The notes under the pieces: model-generated
The model's database searches: none
Seen by the model: only the letters and a program-made list of their open reading frames with translations
Told to the model about the DNA's origin: nothing
In this document: one piece after another, positions 27,426 to 35,603 of the stretch
Layout: each line of letters starts with the position of its first letter
How positions within the stretch are numbered: the stretch's first letter is position 1
Made by a program: the position numbers and the translations under genes
Assembly (NCBI RefSeq): GCF_039592695.1
Contig: NZ_JBBUTK010000003.1
Location: 496,001-560,000 of the forward strand
Source of the DNA: Flagellimonas_A sp039592695
GTDB taxonomy: Bacteria > Bacteroidota > Bacteroidia > Flavobacteriales > Flavobacteriaceae
Length of the DNA stretch: 64,000 nt
Reading direction: 5' to 3'

Positions 27426-27705
27426 ACTGTCTTTTGGATATACTTTGGTCGATTTTGAATGACCACTGAATCGTATTCTACAAGTGGAGCTTCATGGAAG
27501 GTGCTGCCAACATCAAAACTTTCCTGAAAGATTTCTATTTCATTTGGAAGTATTTGTAATGTTTTGCTTGAACTTTCATCGGATGAGGTAAAATCAATAG
27601 TAAGGGTTTGTGATGTCAAGTTTTCAATATTTTCTTCCATATCCGATACGGGATCACAACTTGAAATCAAGAGTGTTATAAGAAAAAAGGCAAAAAAAAT
27701 TTCAT
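27422..27705 (-). pseudogene. Small lipoprotein gene with frameshift in a T8 tract
   Basis: From a TTG at 27670 an 82-residue frame reads (M)ISSCDPVSDMEENIEN and ends at 27422. Upstream on the same strand, ATG AAA at 27705 is followed by eight T. As it stands this start runs into a stop after nine codons. Adding one T restores a frame reading MKFFFAFFLITLLISSC, a textbook lipoprotein signal with Cys as the acylated residue. So the gene is either disrupted, switched by slippage at the tract (27692-27699 on the plus strand), or misread at one base. The mature part is acidic with no known domain. Confidence 0.65.
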
Positions 27706-28149
<444 letters not shown>

Positions 28150-28201
28150 AGCCTACAAAGGAAACACAATTTATAGCAATTTCAAAATGTAATGCTTCGA
28201 A

Positions 28202-28999
28202 CTAATCCTTTTTGACGCTGAGCACCAATACTGGGATGGGCGCAAAGAATTCTGATTTTAAAACGGTACTTTTTTCCCAGAGTTTTTGAAAGAAGCCGCG
28301 CTTTCTTCTAAAGACACAGAGCAAATCGGGGTGTTGGGTCTGAAAATGTTCCAATACGCCCAGATATGTGGTCGGGTTTTCTGATATGGTGACTTTTTTA
28401 CTTAAATCCAAAAGAGCGGTATTGATCCGTAGATCTTCTTCAGAATACCCTGGTGTCTTGACCAGCAATAAATTTACCTCAGCTTTGTGTTTATTGATAA
28501 TGCTGATAAGTGGGTGCAGAATTTTACTGCGCTTTAAAATACCTGATTTGAAGGCTGTCAAAATGTTCTTAATGGGTTTATATGAAGTGCCCTTCGGTAC
28601 GATCAACGTTGGTATGTTGGTTTGCTTGATGATTCTTCCCGTGGTATTGCCCAAATAATATTCTTCATTAATGTCGTTGCTTCTCGGAGAAATAATGATC
28701 AAGTCAATGCCCAATTCTTTTTTGATTTCAATAAGCCCGTCAACGATATCACCATTGTAAGAAGCAATTTTGATGTCAAGCCCTTTGGTGTCAATCTTTG
28801 ATATAATCTCTTTGATGGCTTCTTTTCCGCTCTGGGCGACTTTTTCGGTGACATTCCCTAAATTACCGGCCCCTGATGTTACGGTAAAAACATCCATAAT
28901 GAAAATCTGGGCTCCAAAATCAGCTGCAAAGTCTACGGCATACTGCAGGGTTTCGTTGGCATTGGGTGAAGTTCCTAAAGGTACCAGTATGTTGTTCAT
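28202..28999 (-). CDS. Tandem universal stress protein (UspA family)
   Basis: 265 residues in two Usp domains. The first (1-140) has NNILVPLGTSPNANETLQYA and the ATP-binding signature GNTTGRIIKQTNIPTLIVP, matching G-x2-G-x9-G/S-type loops. The second (about 145-265) is more divergent and ends FFAPIPVLVLSVKKD without a clear nucleotide loop. Such proteins help survival under stress or starvation; the precise role is unknown. The gene is divergent from the GNAT-MATE operon and shares with it an inverted 18-bp repeat in the intergenic region, suggesting common control. Confidence 0.9.
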   Translation of the reverse strand: MNNILVPLGTSPNANETLQYAVDFAADFGAQIFIMDVFTVTSGAGNLGNVTEKVAQSGKEAIKEIISKIDTKGLDIKIASYNGDIVDGLIEIKKELGIDLIIISPRSNDINEEYYLGNTTGRIIKQTNIPTLIVPKGTSYKPIKNILTAFKSGILKRSKILHPLISIINKHKAEVNLLLVKTPGYSEEDLRINTALLDLSKKVTISENPTTYLGVLEHFQTQHPDLLCVFRRKRGFFQKLWEKSTVLKSEFFAPIPVLVLSVKKD

Positions 29000-29036
29000 G
29001 GCTTGGTTGTTCTAATTATCCCCTAAATTTACAATG

Positions 29037-29194
29037 AACTGATTCAAACTTTTTACGTTTAGGCGAAAATTAGTCATTTTTTGGACATTTGATAGCTTTT
29101 TTGAGTTGCATAACAGCGTTACGAAACGATTAAAAGGTGAAGAATGGACGAAAAAGGGCAATTTTTTAGCAAATGAAAAAAGTTTGAATCAGTT
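29037..29194. promoter_or_regulatory. Pair of 18-bp inverted sites between the Usp and GNAT genes
   Basis: AACTGATTCAAACTTTTT at 29037-29054 is the exact reverse complement of 29177-29194. Similarity continues a few bases beyond the shared block on the gene-proximal side (GTTCATTG against GTTTATTA). Each copy faces its own gene in the same orientation, 38 bases before the Usp start and 18 bases before the GNAT start. This looks like one regulator site or promoter element serving both divergent transcripts. Confidence 0.6.
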
Positions 29195-29212
29195 TATTAA
29201 AATCGTACAACT

Positions 29213-29713
29213 ATGATACGTCAGGCAAAATTAGCCGAAATCCCACAAATCATGGCCATAACAAAGGCTTGTGCACGGCACATGACCAAGAAAGGAATCT
29301 ATCAGTGGAATGAGCATTACCCGTCTGAAGATGCCTTTTTGAATGACTTGAAACGGGGTGAGCTTTTTATAAAACATTCTGACGGAAAAGTCATAGGTGC
29401 TGTTGTGATATCGACCCATAAGGATGAGGAATACATCCCCATTGAATGGTTGACCCCTTCAAAGAACAACATTTATATTCACCGTTTGTGCGTTCACCCA
29501 GAGCGCCAGGGGCAAGGGCATGCCCAATCGTTGATGGATTTTGCCGAGAACCACGCAAAACAACGTACAGCGCTTTCTGTGCGTCTCGATACCTTTTCCC
29601 AAAACAAGCGAAATCAAAGGTTCTATGAATCAAGAGGGTACCAAAGGTTGGGTGACATTTTCTTTCCGAAACAGAGCAAACATCCGTTTCACTGTTATGA
29701 ATTGGTACTCTGA
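29213..29713 (+). CDS. GNAT-family N-acetyltransferase
   Basis: 166 residues with the acetyl-CoA-binding motif A in IYIHRLCVHPERQGQGHAQS (R-x-x-G-x-G/A loop RQGQGH) and the following helix LMDFAENHAKQR. The C-terminal FYESRGYQRLGDIF is the usual GNAT motif B. It acetylates an amine on an unknown small molecule or protein in the cytoplasm. It is first in a tight plus-strand unit: the MATE transporter starts 3 bp later, then an NTF2-like protein, an enoyl-CoA hydratase and more. Confidence 0.9.
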   Translation: MIRQAKLAEIPQIMAITKACARHMTKKGIYQWNEHYPSEDAFLNDLKRGELFIKHSDGKVIGAVVISTHKDEEYIPIEWLTPSKNNIYIHRLCVHPERQGQGHAQSLMDFAENHAKQRTALSVRLDTFSQNKRNQRFYESRGYQRLGDIFFPKQSKHPFHCYELVL

Positions 29714-29716
29714 CCC

Positions 29717-31057
29717 ATGATATCAAAAACAGCGGTCACCTTCAAAAATATCAACAATCTGGCCATACCGGCAACCATTTCAGGCATTGCTGAACCTGTG
29801 CTTTCCATTACTGATACAGCCATTGTGGGCAATATTCCCGTTGATAGTCTCGAATCACTGGCCGCTGCGGGCATTGTGGGTTCTTTTCTATCCATGCTCA
29901 TTTGGGTACTCGGTCAAACGCGAAGTGCCATTTCAGCCATAGTCTCACAATATTTGGGGGCTGGCAGGTTGGCCGAAGTCGAAGATTTGCCCGCTCAGGC
30001 CATTTTTCTCAACATTCTTTTGAGCTTGGTCATCTTGGGCTCGACCATTTTTATCGTTGAAGAAATTTTTATGCTTTTCGAGGCTTCAGGAAAGATATTG
30101 GAGTATTGTGTCAGTTACTATTCCATCCGGGTTTGGGGCTTTCCATTGACGTTGTTCACTTTTGCCGTTTTTGGAATTTTCAGGGGCCTACAAAACACGT
30201 TCTATCCCATGATCATTGCCATCGTTGGTGCTGTATTGAACATCGTGCTTGATTTTATGCTTGTTTATGGTGTTGAAGGATGGATTCCTGCACTGTATCT
30301 CGAAGGCGCCGCTTGGGCAAGCCTCATTTCTCAGGCTGTGATGGCGTTATTGGTTTTCTTTTTGTTCCGAGCCAAAACAGATATCAGCCTGCGCCTTCGG
30401 TTTCCATTGAACAAAGAATTAAAACGGCTGATTTTTATGAGCCTTAACCTATTTGTTCGGGCACTTGCCCTGAATGCGGCGTTGATCATTGCCGTACGTG
30501 AAGCAACGGCTTTGGGTGATAAGTATATTGGTGCACACACCATCGCCATCAATCTATGGCTTTTTGCGGCATTTTTTATTGATGGCTATGCGGCTGCCGG
30601 AAACAGTATGGGGGGCAGACTGCTCGGTGCCAAAGATTACAAAGGTTTATGGTTGCTGGCTAAGAAAATTGCCACCTACGGAATCATCGTAAGTATTATC
30701 TTGATGCTTGTCGGATTTATTTTTTACTATCCTTTGGGAAGGCTCTTTTCAAATGAAACCATCGTTCTGACTACTTTTTACAGCATCTTTTTCATTGTGA
30801 TCTTAGGTTTGCCCATGAATTCCATTGCGTTTCTTTTTGATGGTTTGTTCAAAGGCTTAGGTGAAATGAAATACCTGCGAAATGTATTGTTGTCTGCCAC
30901 TTTTTTAGGTTTTATTCCTGCACTTTATCTGGGCAAGTATCTGGGATGGGGCTTTTATGCCATCTGGATTGCCTTTGTGGTATGGATGGCCATTCGTGGA
31001 GGGGCATTGGTCTTTAAATTTTACCAAAAATTTCGCCCCCTATTACAAAACAAGTAA
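29717..31057 (+). CDS. MATE-family efflux transporter
   Basis: 446 residues with 12 predicted membrane segments in the typical two halves; the opening LAIPATISGIAEPVLSITDTAIVG and the later RSAISAIVSQYLGAGRLAE and AGNSMGGRLLGAKDYKGL are MATE hallmarks. These transporters export cationic compounds using sodium or proton gradients. It is of the DinF-like branch by overall look, but the substrate is not known. It follows the acetyltransferase by 3 bp, so modification and export of the same compound is possible. Confidence 0.93.
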   Translation: MISKTAVTFKNINNLAIPATISGIAEPVLSITDTAIVGNIPVDSLESLAAAGIVGSFLSMLIWVLGQTRSAISAIVSQYLGAGRLAEVEDLPAQAIFLNILLSLVILGSTIFIVEEIFMLFEASGKILEYCVSYYSIRVWGFPLTLFTFAVFGIFRGLQNTFYPMIIAIVGAVLNIVLDFMLVYGVEGWIPALYLEGAAWASLISQAVMALLVFFLFRAKTDISLRLRFPLNKELKRLIFMSLNLFVRALALNAALIIAVREATALGDKYIGAHTIAINLWLFAAFFIDGYAAAGNSMGGRLLGAKDYKGLWLLAKKIATYGIIVSIILMLVGFIFYYPLGRLFSNETIVLTTFYSIFFIVILGLPMNSIAFLFDGLFKGLGEMKYLRNVLLSATFLGFIPALYLGKYLGWGFYAIWIAFVVWMAIRGGALVFKFYQKFRPLLQNK

Positions 31058-31070
31058 CTTTCATTGTAGA

Positions 31071-31475
31071 ATGGTAACAACACAAATAAAGCATCAGGTT
31101 GCAGAGCATTATTTTGATTGGCTTTCTGAAGGAAAAATTGATAAAATTTTATCCTTGTTCACTTTAGATGCAATAGTGCATTCGCCCGTTTATGGCAAAA
31201 AAAGAGCAGCTGATTTTTATAGTGAGCTTGGTGATGACACCAAAAGTTCTGAACTCAAGTTGAATGGGTTTTTTGACCAGCCCAACTCCAATCGATTTGT
31301 GCTCTATTTTAATTATAAATGGACATTGACAAACGGGAAGACGACAGTTTTTGATGTCGTTGATGTCTTTGAACTGAACGAAGAAGGAAAAATTATAAAA
31401 TTGAACATCATTTACAATGCTTCTGAGAGCACACCTCTCATCAACGAACTAAATGCTACGGAAAATGGCAATTGA
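31071..31475 (+). CDS. NTF2/SnoaL-like protein
   Basis: 134 residues beginning at the ATG at 31071, chosen over a start inside the MATE gene because the fold begins with QVAEHYFDWLSEGKIDKILSLF. It is a single cone-shaped NTF2-like domain (helix, then FTLDAIVHSPVYGKKRAADFYSEL, then beta strands FVLYFNYKWTLTNGKTTVFDVVDVFELNEEGKI). Members bind small hydrophobic ligands or act as isomerases; no catalytic set can be assigned. It overlaps the enoyl-CoA hydratase start by 11 bp, so they are translationally coupled. Confidence 0.82.
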   Translation: MVTTQIKHQVAEHYFDWLSEGKIDKILSLFTLDAIVHSPVYGKKRAADFYSELGDDTKSSELKLNGFFDQPNSNRFVLYFNYKWTLTNGKTTVFDVVDVFELNEEGKIIKLNIIYNASESTPLINELNATENGN

Positions 31476-32232
31476 CAGACCAAACGGAAGTCTCTACACC
31501 AAAATTGAAAATAACATCGCCCATGTTGAGTTTGGGCATCCTGCAAGTAATTCTTTTGTTTCCGAATTGTTGCAACGACTGGCCGAAGAACTTGATTCCC
31601 TTTCAAAAAATGGTGCCGTTTCCGTCATTCTTCTAAAATCGGAAGGGGAACGGGCTTTCTGCGCTGGGGCTTCTTTTGACGAATTGGTGGCAATCTCAAA
31701 CCTCGAGGAGGGCAAGGTATTTTTCAGTGGCTTTGCCAATGTCATCAATGCCATGCGTAAATGTTCAAAACCAATTGTAGGCCGAGTTCAGGGCAAGGCA
31801 GTAGGCGGTGGGGTTGGTCTGGCTTCTGCTTGCGATTATGTACATGCCACGGTTGATGCTGCTGTTAAGCTTTCCGAAGTGGCAATAGGTATCGGTCCGT
31901 TTGTGATTGAGCCAGCTGTGACCCGTAAAATTGGCAAAGCGGCCATGGGCGAACTCTCATTGTATCCTTCCGAATGGAAAAATGCCTATTGGGCCAAAGA
32001 AAAAGGTTTGTATGCAAAAGTGCATGACTCCATAGTAGAAATGGACAAAGAAATTGACATCCATCTCGAAAAACTGGCCAGTTACAATCCAGAAGCGTTG
32101 TCAAAAATGAAGCAAGTGCTCTGGGAGGGCACCGACCACTGGGACGACTTTTTAATAAAACGAGCCGAAATGTCGGGCAAATTGGCCTTATCAGAAGCAA
32201 CCAAAAAAGCGTTGGAAAAATTTAAAAAATAG
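31465..32232 (+). CDS. Enoyl-CoA hydratase/isomerase family protein
   Basis: 255 residues from the ATG at 31465 (an ATG 12 bases upstream is also in frame). Crotonase fold: oxyanion-hole segments LLKSEGERAFCAGASFDELV and GRVQGKAVGGGVGLASACDYV are clear. One of the two usual acidic catalytic residues is not obvious (SEVAIGIGPFVIEP), so the reaction may be isomerisation or another crotonase chemistry rather than hydration. It overlaps the NTF2-like gene and is followed after 1 bp by a 37-codon membrane microprotein gene. Confidence 0.9.
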   Translation: MAIDRPNGSLYTKIENNIAHVEFGHPASNSFVSELLQRLAEELDSLSKNGAVSVILLKSEGERAFCAGASFDELVAISNLEEGKVFFSGFANVINAMRKCSKPIVGRVQGKAVGGGVGLASACDYVHATVDAAVKLSEVAIGIGPFVIEPAVTRKIGKAAMGELSLYPSEWKNAYWAKEKGLYAKVHDSIVEMDKEIDIHLEKLASYNPEALSKMKQVLWEGTDHWDDFLIKRAEMSGKLALSEATKKALEKFKK

Positions 32233-32233
32233 T

Positions 32234-32347
32234 ATGGAACTCCTTGACTATTTGAACAGTGACTTGATTCTACCCATCTTGGCCGTTTTGGTAATCGCAG
32301 TTTACGTTATAACGCGAATAAGAAATAACAAACGTTTCAAACGCTGA
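32234..32347 (+). CDS. 37-residue single-span membrane microprotein
   Basis: ATG at 32234, one base after the hydratase stop, TGA at 32345. The product begins MELLDYLNSDLILPILAVL, has one hydrophobic helix (about residues 11-27) and a basic tail rich in Arg, Lys and Asn, so its C-terminus should face the cytoplasm. It fits exactly between two operon genes with a 15-bp gap to the next start. No family is recognised. The call rests on spacing and a sensible membrane topology only. Confidence 0.5.
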   Translation: MELLDYLNSDLILPILAVLVIAVYVITRIRNNKRFKR

Positions 32348-32362
32348 ATTGCTTAAATGGAA

Positions 32363-33544
32363 ATGAGGAAGTTGTTTCATACTGCCATTGCCTGTTTCGC
32401 TTTGCTTACTCTAAGCCTCAGCTGTAATCAAAAACAGCAAGCCCAAGAAACTGATGCTTTGCAAAAAGATGACGCCTATTTTGATAAAACCAATCCGCTC
32501 AAGGTTGCCATTATAGGTCTGACCCATACCCATGTACACTGGATTTTAGGCCGAGAGAAAATAGGTGATGTGGAAATCGTGGGCATCGTTGAGCCTAATA
32601 AAGATTTGGCCCAACGTTATGGCAAACAACATGGCTATCCAATGGATTTGGTCTTTAAATCCAAGGAAGAACTGTACGAAGCCGTCAAACCAGAAGCGGT
32701 TCTGGCCTTTAATTCCATTTACGAGCATTTAAAAACCGTCGAATTCTTTGCTCCAAAAGGCGTGCATATCATGGTCGAAAAACCACTCGCAGTCAGTTGG
32801 GAGCATGCCCAAAAAATGGTCGGTTTGGCGAAGCATCATAACGTTCATTTACTCACCAATTATGAAACCTCGTGGTATGGTTCAAACCATAAAGCATATC
32901 ATGTAATAGAAAAAGAGAATATTGTTGGGGCCATTCAGCGAATGGTTTTCCATCATGGCCATCCAGGGCCCATTGAAATTGGTTGCAATCCTGAATTTTT
33001 AGAGTGGTTGACAGACCCCGTTTTGAATGGCGGTGGCGCAATTACCGACTTCGGTTGTTATGGGGCCAATCTGGCGACTTGGTTGCTCAAAGGGCAGGAA
33101 CCCAAATCAGTGACCGCGTTGACACGACAGTTCAAGCCTGAAAAATACCCAAAAGTTGACGATGATGCGACCATCATTTTAGATTACCCAGACACCCAAG
33201 TCATCATACAGGCTTCTTGGAATTGGTCGCATAACCGCAAGGATATGGAGCTCTACGGCAAGACAGGCTATGTAATCTGCAAGAACGGAGAAGACCTAGA
33301 GATTTTGGAAGATGAAGAAAAAGGGTCTTCAACTTTTAAGGCTGGGCCTTTGCCAAAAGGTGTTCACGACCCTTTTGCCTACTTCTACCAAGTAGTCAAG
33401 AAAGATATGAAGGTGAAGCCATTTGATGTTTCCTCTATTGAGAACAATCTTTTGGTCATGCAGATTTTGGAAGCTGCCAAACATTCCGCTGAAATCGGAG
33501 AGACCGTGCTCTGGGACGAATTTTTCAAATCGCCAAAGTCTTAG
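32363..33544 (+). CDS. Gfo/Idh/MocA-family oxidoreductase lipoprotein
   Basis: 393 residues from the ATG at 32363. MRKLFHTAIACFALLTLSLSC is a lipoprotein signal with the acylated Cys at residue 21, so the enzyme is exported and anchored. The Rossmann domain begins LKVAIIGLTHTHVHW, with EKPLAVSWEHAQKMVGLAKH carrying the family Lys-Pro motif, and the C-terminal domain includes DFGCYGANLATWLL. It should oxidise or reduce a sugar-like substrate with a nicotinamide cofactor; exported members often carry a bound cofactor or act on cell-surface sugars. It precedes lpxH by 20 bp. Confidence 0.88.
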   Translation: MRKLFHTAIACFALLTLSLSCNQKQQAQETDALQKDDAYFDKTNPLKVAIIGLTHTHVHWILGREKIGDVEIVGIVEPNKDLAQRYGKQHGYPMDLVFKSKEELYEAVKPEAVLAFNSIYEHLKTVEFFAPKGVHIMVEKPLAVSWEHAQKMVGLAKHHNVHLLTNYETSWYGSNHKAYHVIEKENIVGAIQRMVFHHGHPGPIEIGCNPEFLEWLTDPVLNGGGAITDFGCYGANLATWLLKGQEPKSVTALTRQFKPEKYPKVDDDATIILDYPDTQVIIQASWNWSHNRKDMELYGKTGYVICKNGEDLEILEDEEKGSSTFKAGPLPKGVHDPFAYFYQVVKKDMKVKPFDVSSIENNLLVMQILEAAKHSAEIGETVLWDEFFKSPKS

Positions 33545-33564
33545 TATTTGTATTTTAGCGGTGC

Positions 33565-34332
33565 ATGAACGCCATTCAACTTCCAAAAGGCAAAAAAGTA
33601 TACTTCGCCAGTGACAACCATCTGGGGGCACCTGACCATACATCAAGCCGCCCACGAGAAAAGAAGTTTGTCGCTTGGTTGGATGCTGTAAAAGTGGATG
33701 CCGCCGCCATTTTTTTGATGGGCGATCTCTTTGATTTTTGGTTCGAGTACAAACGGGTGGTGCCCAAGGGCTTTACCAGAACCTTGGGAAAATTGGCCGA
33801 ACTCACGGATTCTGGCACCCCCATTTATTACTTTGTGGGCAACCACGACCTTTGGATGAACGGCTACTTTGAAGAAGAACTCAATATACCTGTTTACCAC
33901 AATCCACAAGAACTTACAGTCAATGACACCAAATTCTTGATTGGCCACGGCGATGGGCTCGGCCCTGGCGATAAGGGCTTCAAACGCATGAAAAAAGTGT
34001 TTAAGAATCCTGTGGCGCAGTGGTTTTTTCGTTGGTTGCACCCTGATTTGGGGGTGCGGTTGGCACAACATCTATCCATCAACAACAAAATTATTTCGGG
34101 GGATGCGGATGCCAAATTTTTGGGTGAGGATAAAGAATGGCTTGTGCAGTACTGTAAACGTAAACTGGAATCAAAACACTACGATTATTTTGTGTTCGGA
34201 CACCGCCACCTTCCGCTTGAAATTGACCTTAACGATACATCCACTTACATCAACCTTGGTGATTGGATAAAATACTTCACCTATGCCGTTTTTGATGGGG
34301 AGCGGTTGACCCTAAAGGAATTCAAACACTAG
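33565..34332 (+). CDS. lpxH: UDP-2,3-diacylglucosamine diphosphatase
   Basis: 255 residues of the calcineurin-like metallophosphatase fold. Metal-binding motifs are YFASDNHLGAP, FLMGDLFDFWFEY, YFVGNHDLWM, LIGHGDGLGPGD and VFGHRHLPLEI. It hydrolyses UDP-2,3-diacylglucosamine to lipid X in lipid A synthesis at the inner membrane face. The first motif reads D-N-H instead of the common D-x-H form, still with Asp and His. It is the last gene of the plus-strand unit that starts at 29213 and converges with an MFS gene. Confidence 0.9.
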   Translation: MNAIQLPKGKKVYFASDNHLGAPDHTSSRPREKKFVAWLDAVKVDAAAIFLMGDLFDFWFEYKRVVPKGFTRTLGKLAELTDSGTPIYYFVGNHDLWMNGYFEEELNIPVYHNPQELTVNDTKFLIGHGDGLGPGDKGFKRMKKVFKNPVAQWFFRWLHPDLGVRLAQHLSINNKIISGDADAKFLGEDKEWLVQYCKRKLESKHYDYFVFGHRHLPLEIDLNDTSTYINLGDWIKYFTYAVFDGERLTLKEFKH

Positions 34333-34345
34333 TTGCGAGGAGCAA

Positions 34346-35602
34346 TTAGTCGCCCTCTTGCTCTTCCACATCCTTTGACAAATCGAGCTTTCTGAACTTG
34401 GGAAAGAATGCGGCCATTCCCCCCACGGTCAAAAGTGTCATACAGCCGCCAAAAACCACTGCAGTTACCGTACCCATCAATTTGGCGGTGACACCGCTTT
34501 CAAATGCCCCCAGCTCATTGGAAGAACCCACAAAAATAGAATTCACCGAGGCCACCCTGCCCCGCATATTGTCAGGGGTTTTCAACTGTAAAATGGTCTG
34601 ACGGATAATCATGGAGACCCCATCAACAGCCCCACTCACAAAAAGGGCGGCTACTGAAAGCCAGAAAAGTTTTGAAAGTCCGAATACGATGATACAGACC
34701 CCAAAGCCGAACACGGCCCAGAGCAATTTTTTACCTGCGTTTTTATGCAACGGAAATCGAGTGGACCCCAACATCGTAATGGAAGCCCCTACAGCTGGTG
34801 CCGCACGAAGAATGCCAAAGCCCTCAGAGCCTACTTGTAAAATATCCTGTGCATAAATGGGAAGCAGCGCTACAGCTCCCCCAAAGAGTACCGCGACCAT
34901 ATCCAACGTCAGGGCACCCAAGATAGATTTTGTGTTTTTCACAAAACGAAGTCCATCTTTTAGGCTTTGAAAAATAGGCTCGCCCAATTTGGGATTCAAA
35001 ATCGGCTTCCGCGAAATCTGTAGCAAGAACAGCAGTGCCAAAACAGAAAATGCAACGATGATGCAAAGTGACCAATGCACGCCAATCCAACTGATGGAAA
35101 ATCCTGCAAAAGCGGGACCCAAAACGGAAGCCACCTGCCATGTGGAGCTGCTCCACGTAGCGGCATTCGGATAGATTTTTTTCGGCACAATCAACGCAAT
35201 CAACGAAAAAATAGTGGGCCCGATAAAGGCGCGAACCAATCCACCGAAAAAAACCAAGGCATAAATGCTATACAAAATGCCCTTTTGTGAAAAGTCACGT
35301 TCAACGGATGGCAAGGTGACCAAAAAAAGTCCGAGACTGATGACCGAAAAGCCTAGAATACATTTTATCAAAAGGTTCCGTTTTTCTTTTTGGTCGACCA
35401 CATGCCCTGCAAACAAAGCGATGCCCACAGCGGGTATAATTTCCATCAAACCAATAAGACCCAATGAAAGCGGGTCTTTGGTCAATGAATATACCTGCCA
35501 TTCAATGACAATAAACTGCATTGACCAGGCGAAGACCATCGCAAAGCGAACCAATAAAAAAATGTTGAATTCTCGATATCGTAGCGATGCGTAGGGATCC
35601 AT
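34346..35602 (-). CDS. MFS transporter (EntS/MFS_3-like)
   Basis: 418 residues, 12 predicted membrane segments. The start SLRYREFNIFLLVRFAMVFAW and the loop FAGHVVDQKEKRNLLI are typical of the enterobactin-exporter-like MFS group. LKTPDNMRGRVASVNSIF is the matching signature in the second half. The protein probably exports a small molecule; substrate unknown. It starts 1 bp after the recJ stop on the same strand, so it is cotranscribed with recJ. The C-terminus is acidic and cytoplasmic. Confidence 0.9.
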   Translation of the reverse strand: MDPYASLRYREFNIFLLVRFAMVFAWSMQFIVIEWQVYSLTKDPLSLGLIGLMEIIPAVGIALFAGHVVDQKEKRNLLIKCILGFSVISLGLFLVTLPSVERDFSQKGILYSIYALVFFGGLVRAFIGPTIFSLIALIVPKKIYPNAATWSSSTWQVASVLGPAFAGFSISWIGVHWSLCIIVAFSVLALLFLLQISRKPILNPKLGEPIFQSLKDGLRFVKNTKSILGALTLDMVAVLFGGAVALLPIYAQDILQVGSEGFGILRAAPAVGASITMLGSTRFPLHKNAGKKLLWAVFGFGVCIIVFGLSKLFWLSVAALFVSGAVDGVSMIIRQTILQLKTPDNMRGRVASVNSIFVGSSNELGAFESGVTAKLMGTVTAVVFGGCMTLLTVGGMAAFFPKFRKLDLSKDVEEQEGD

Positions 35603-35603
35603 A

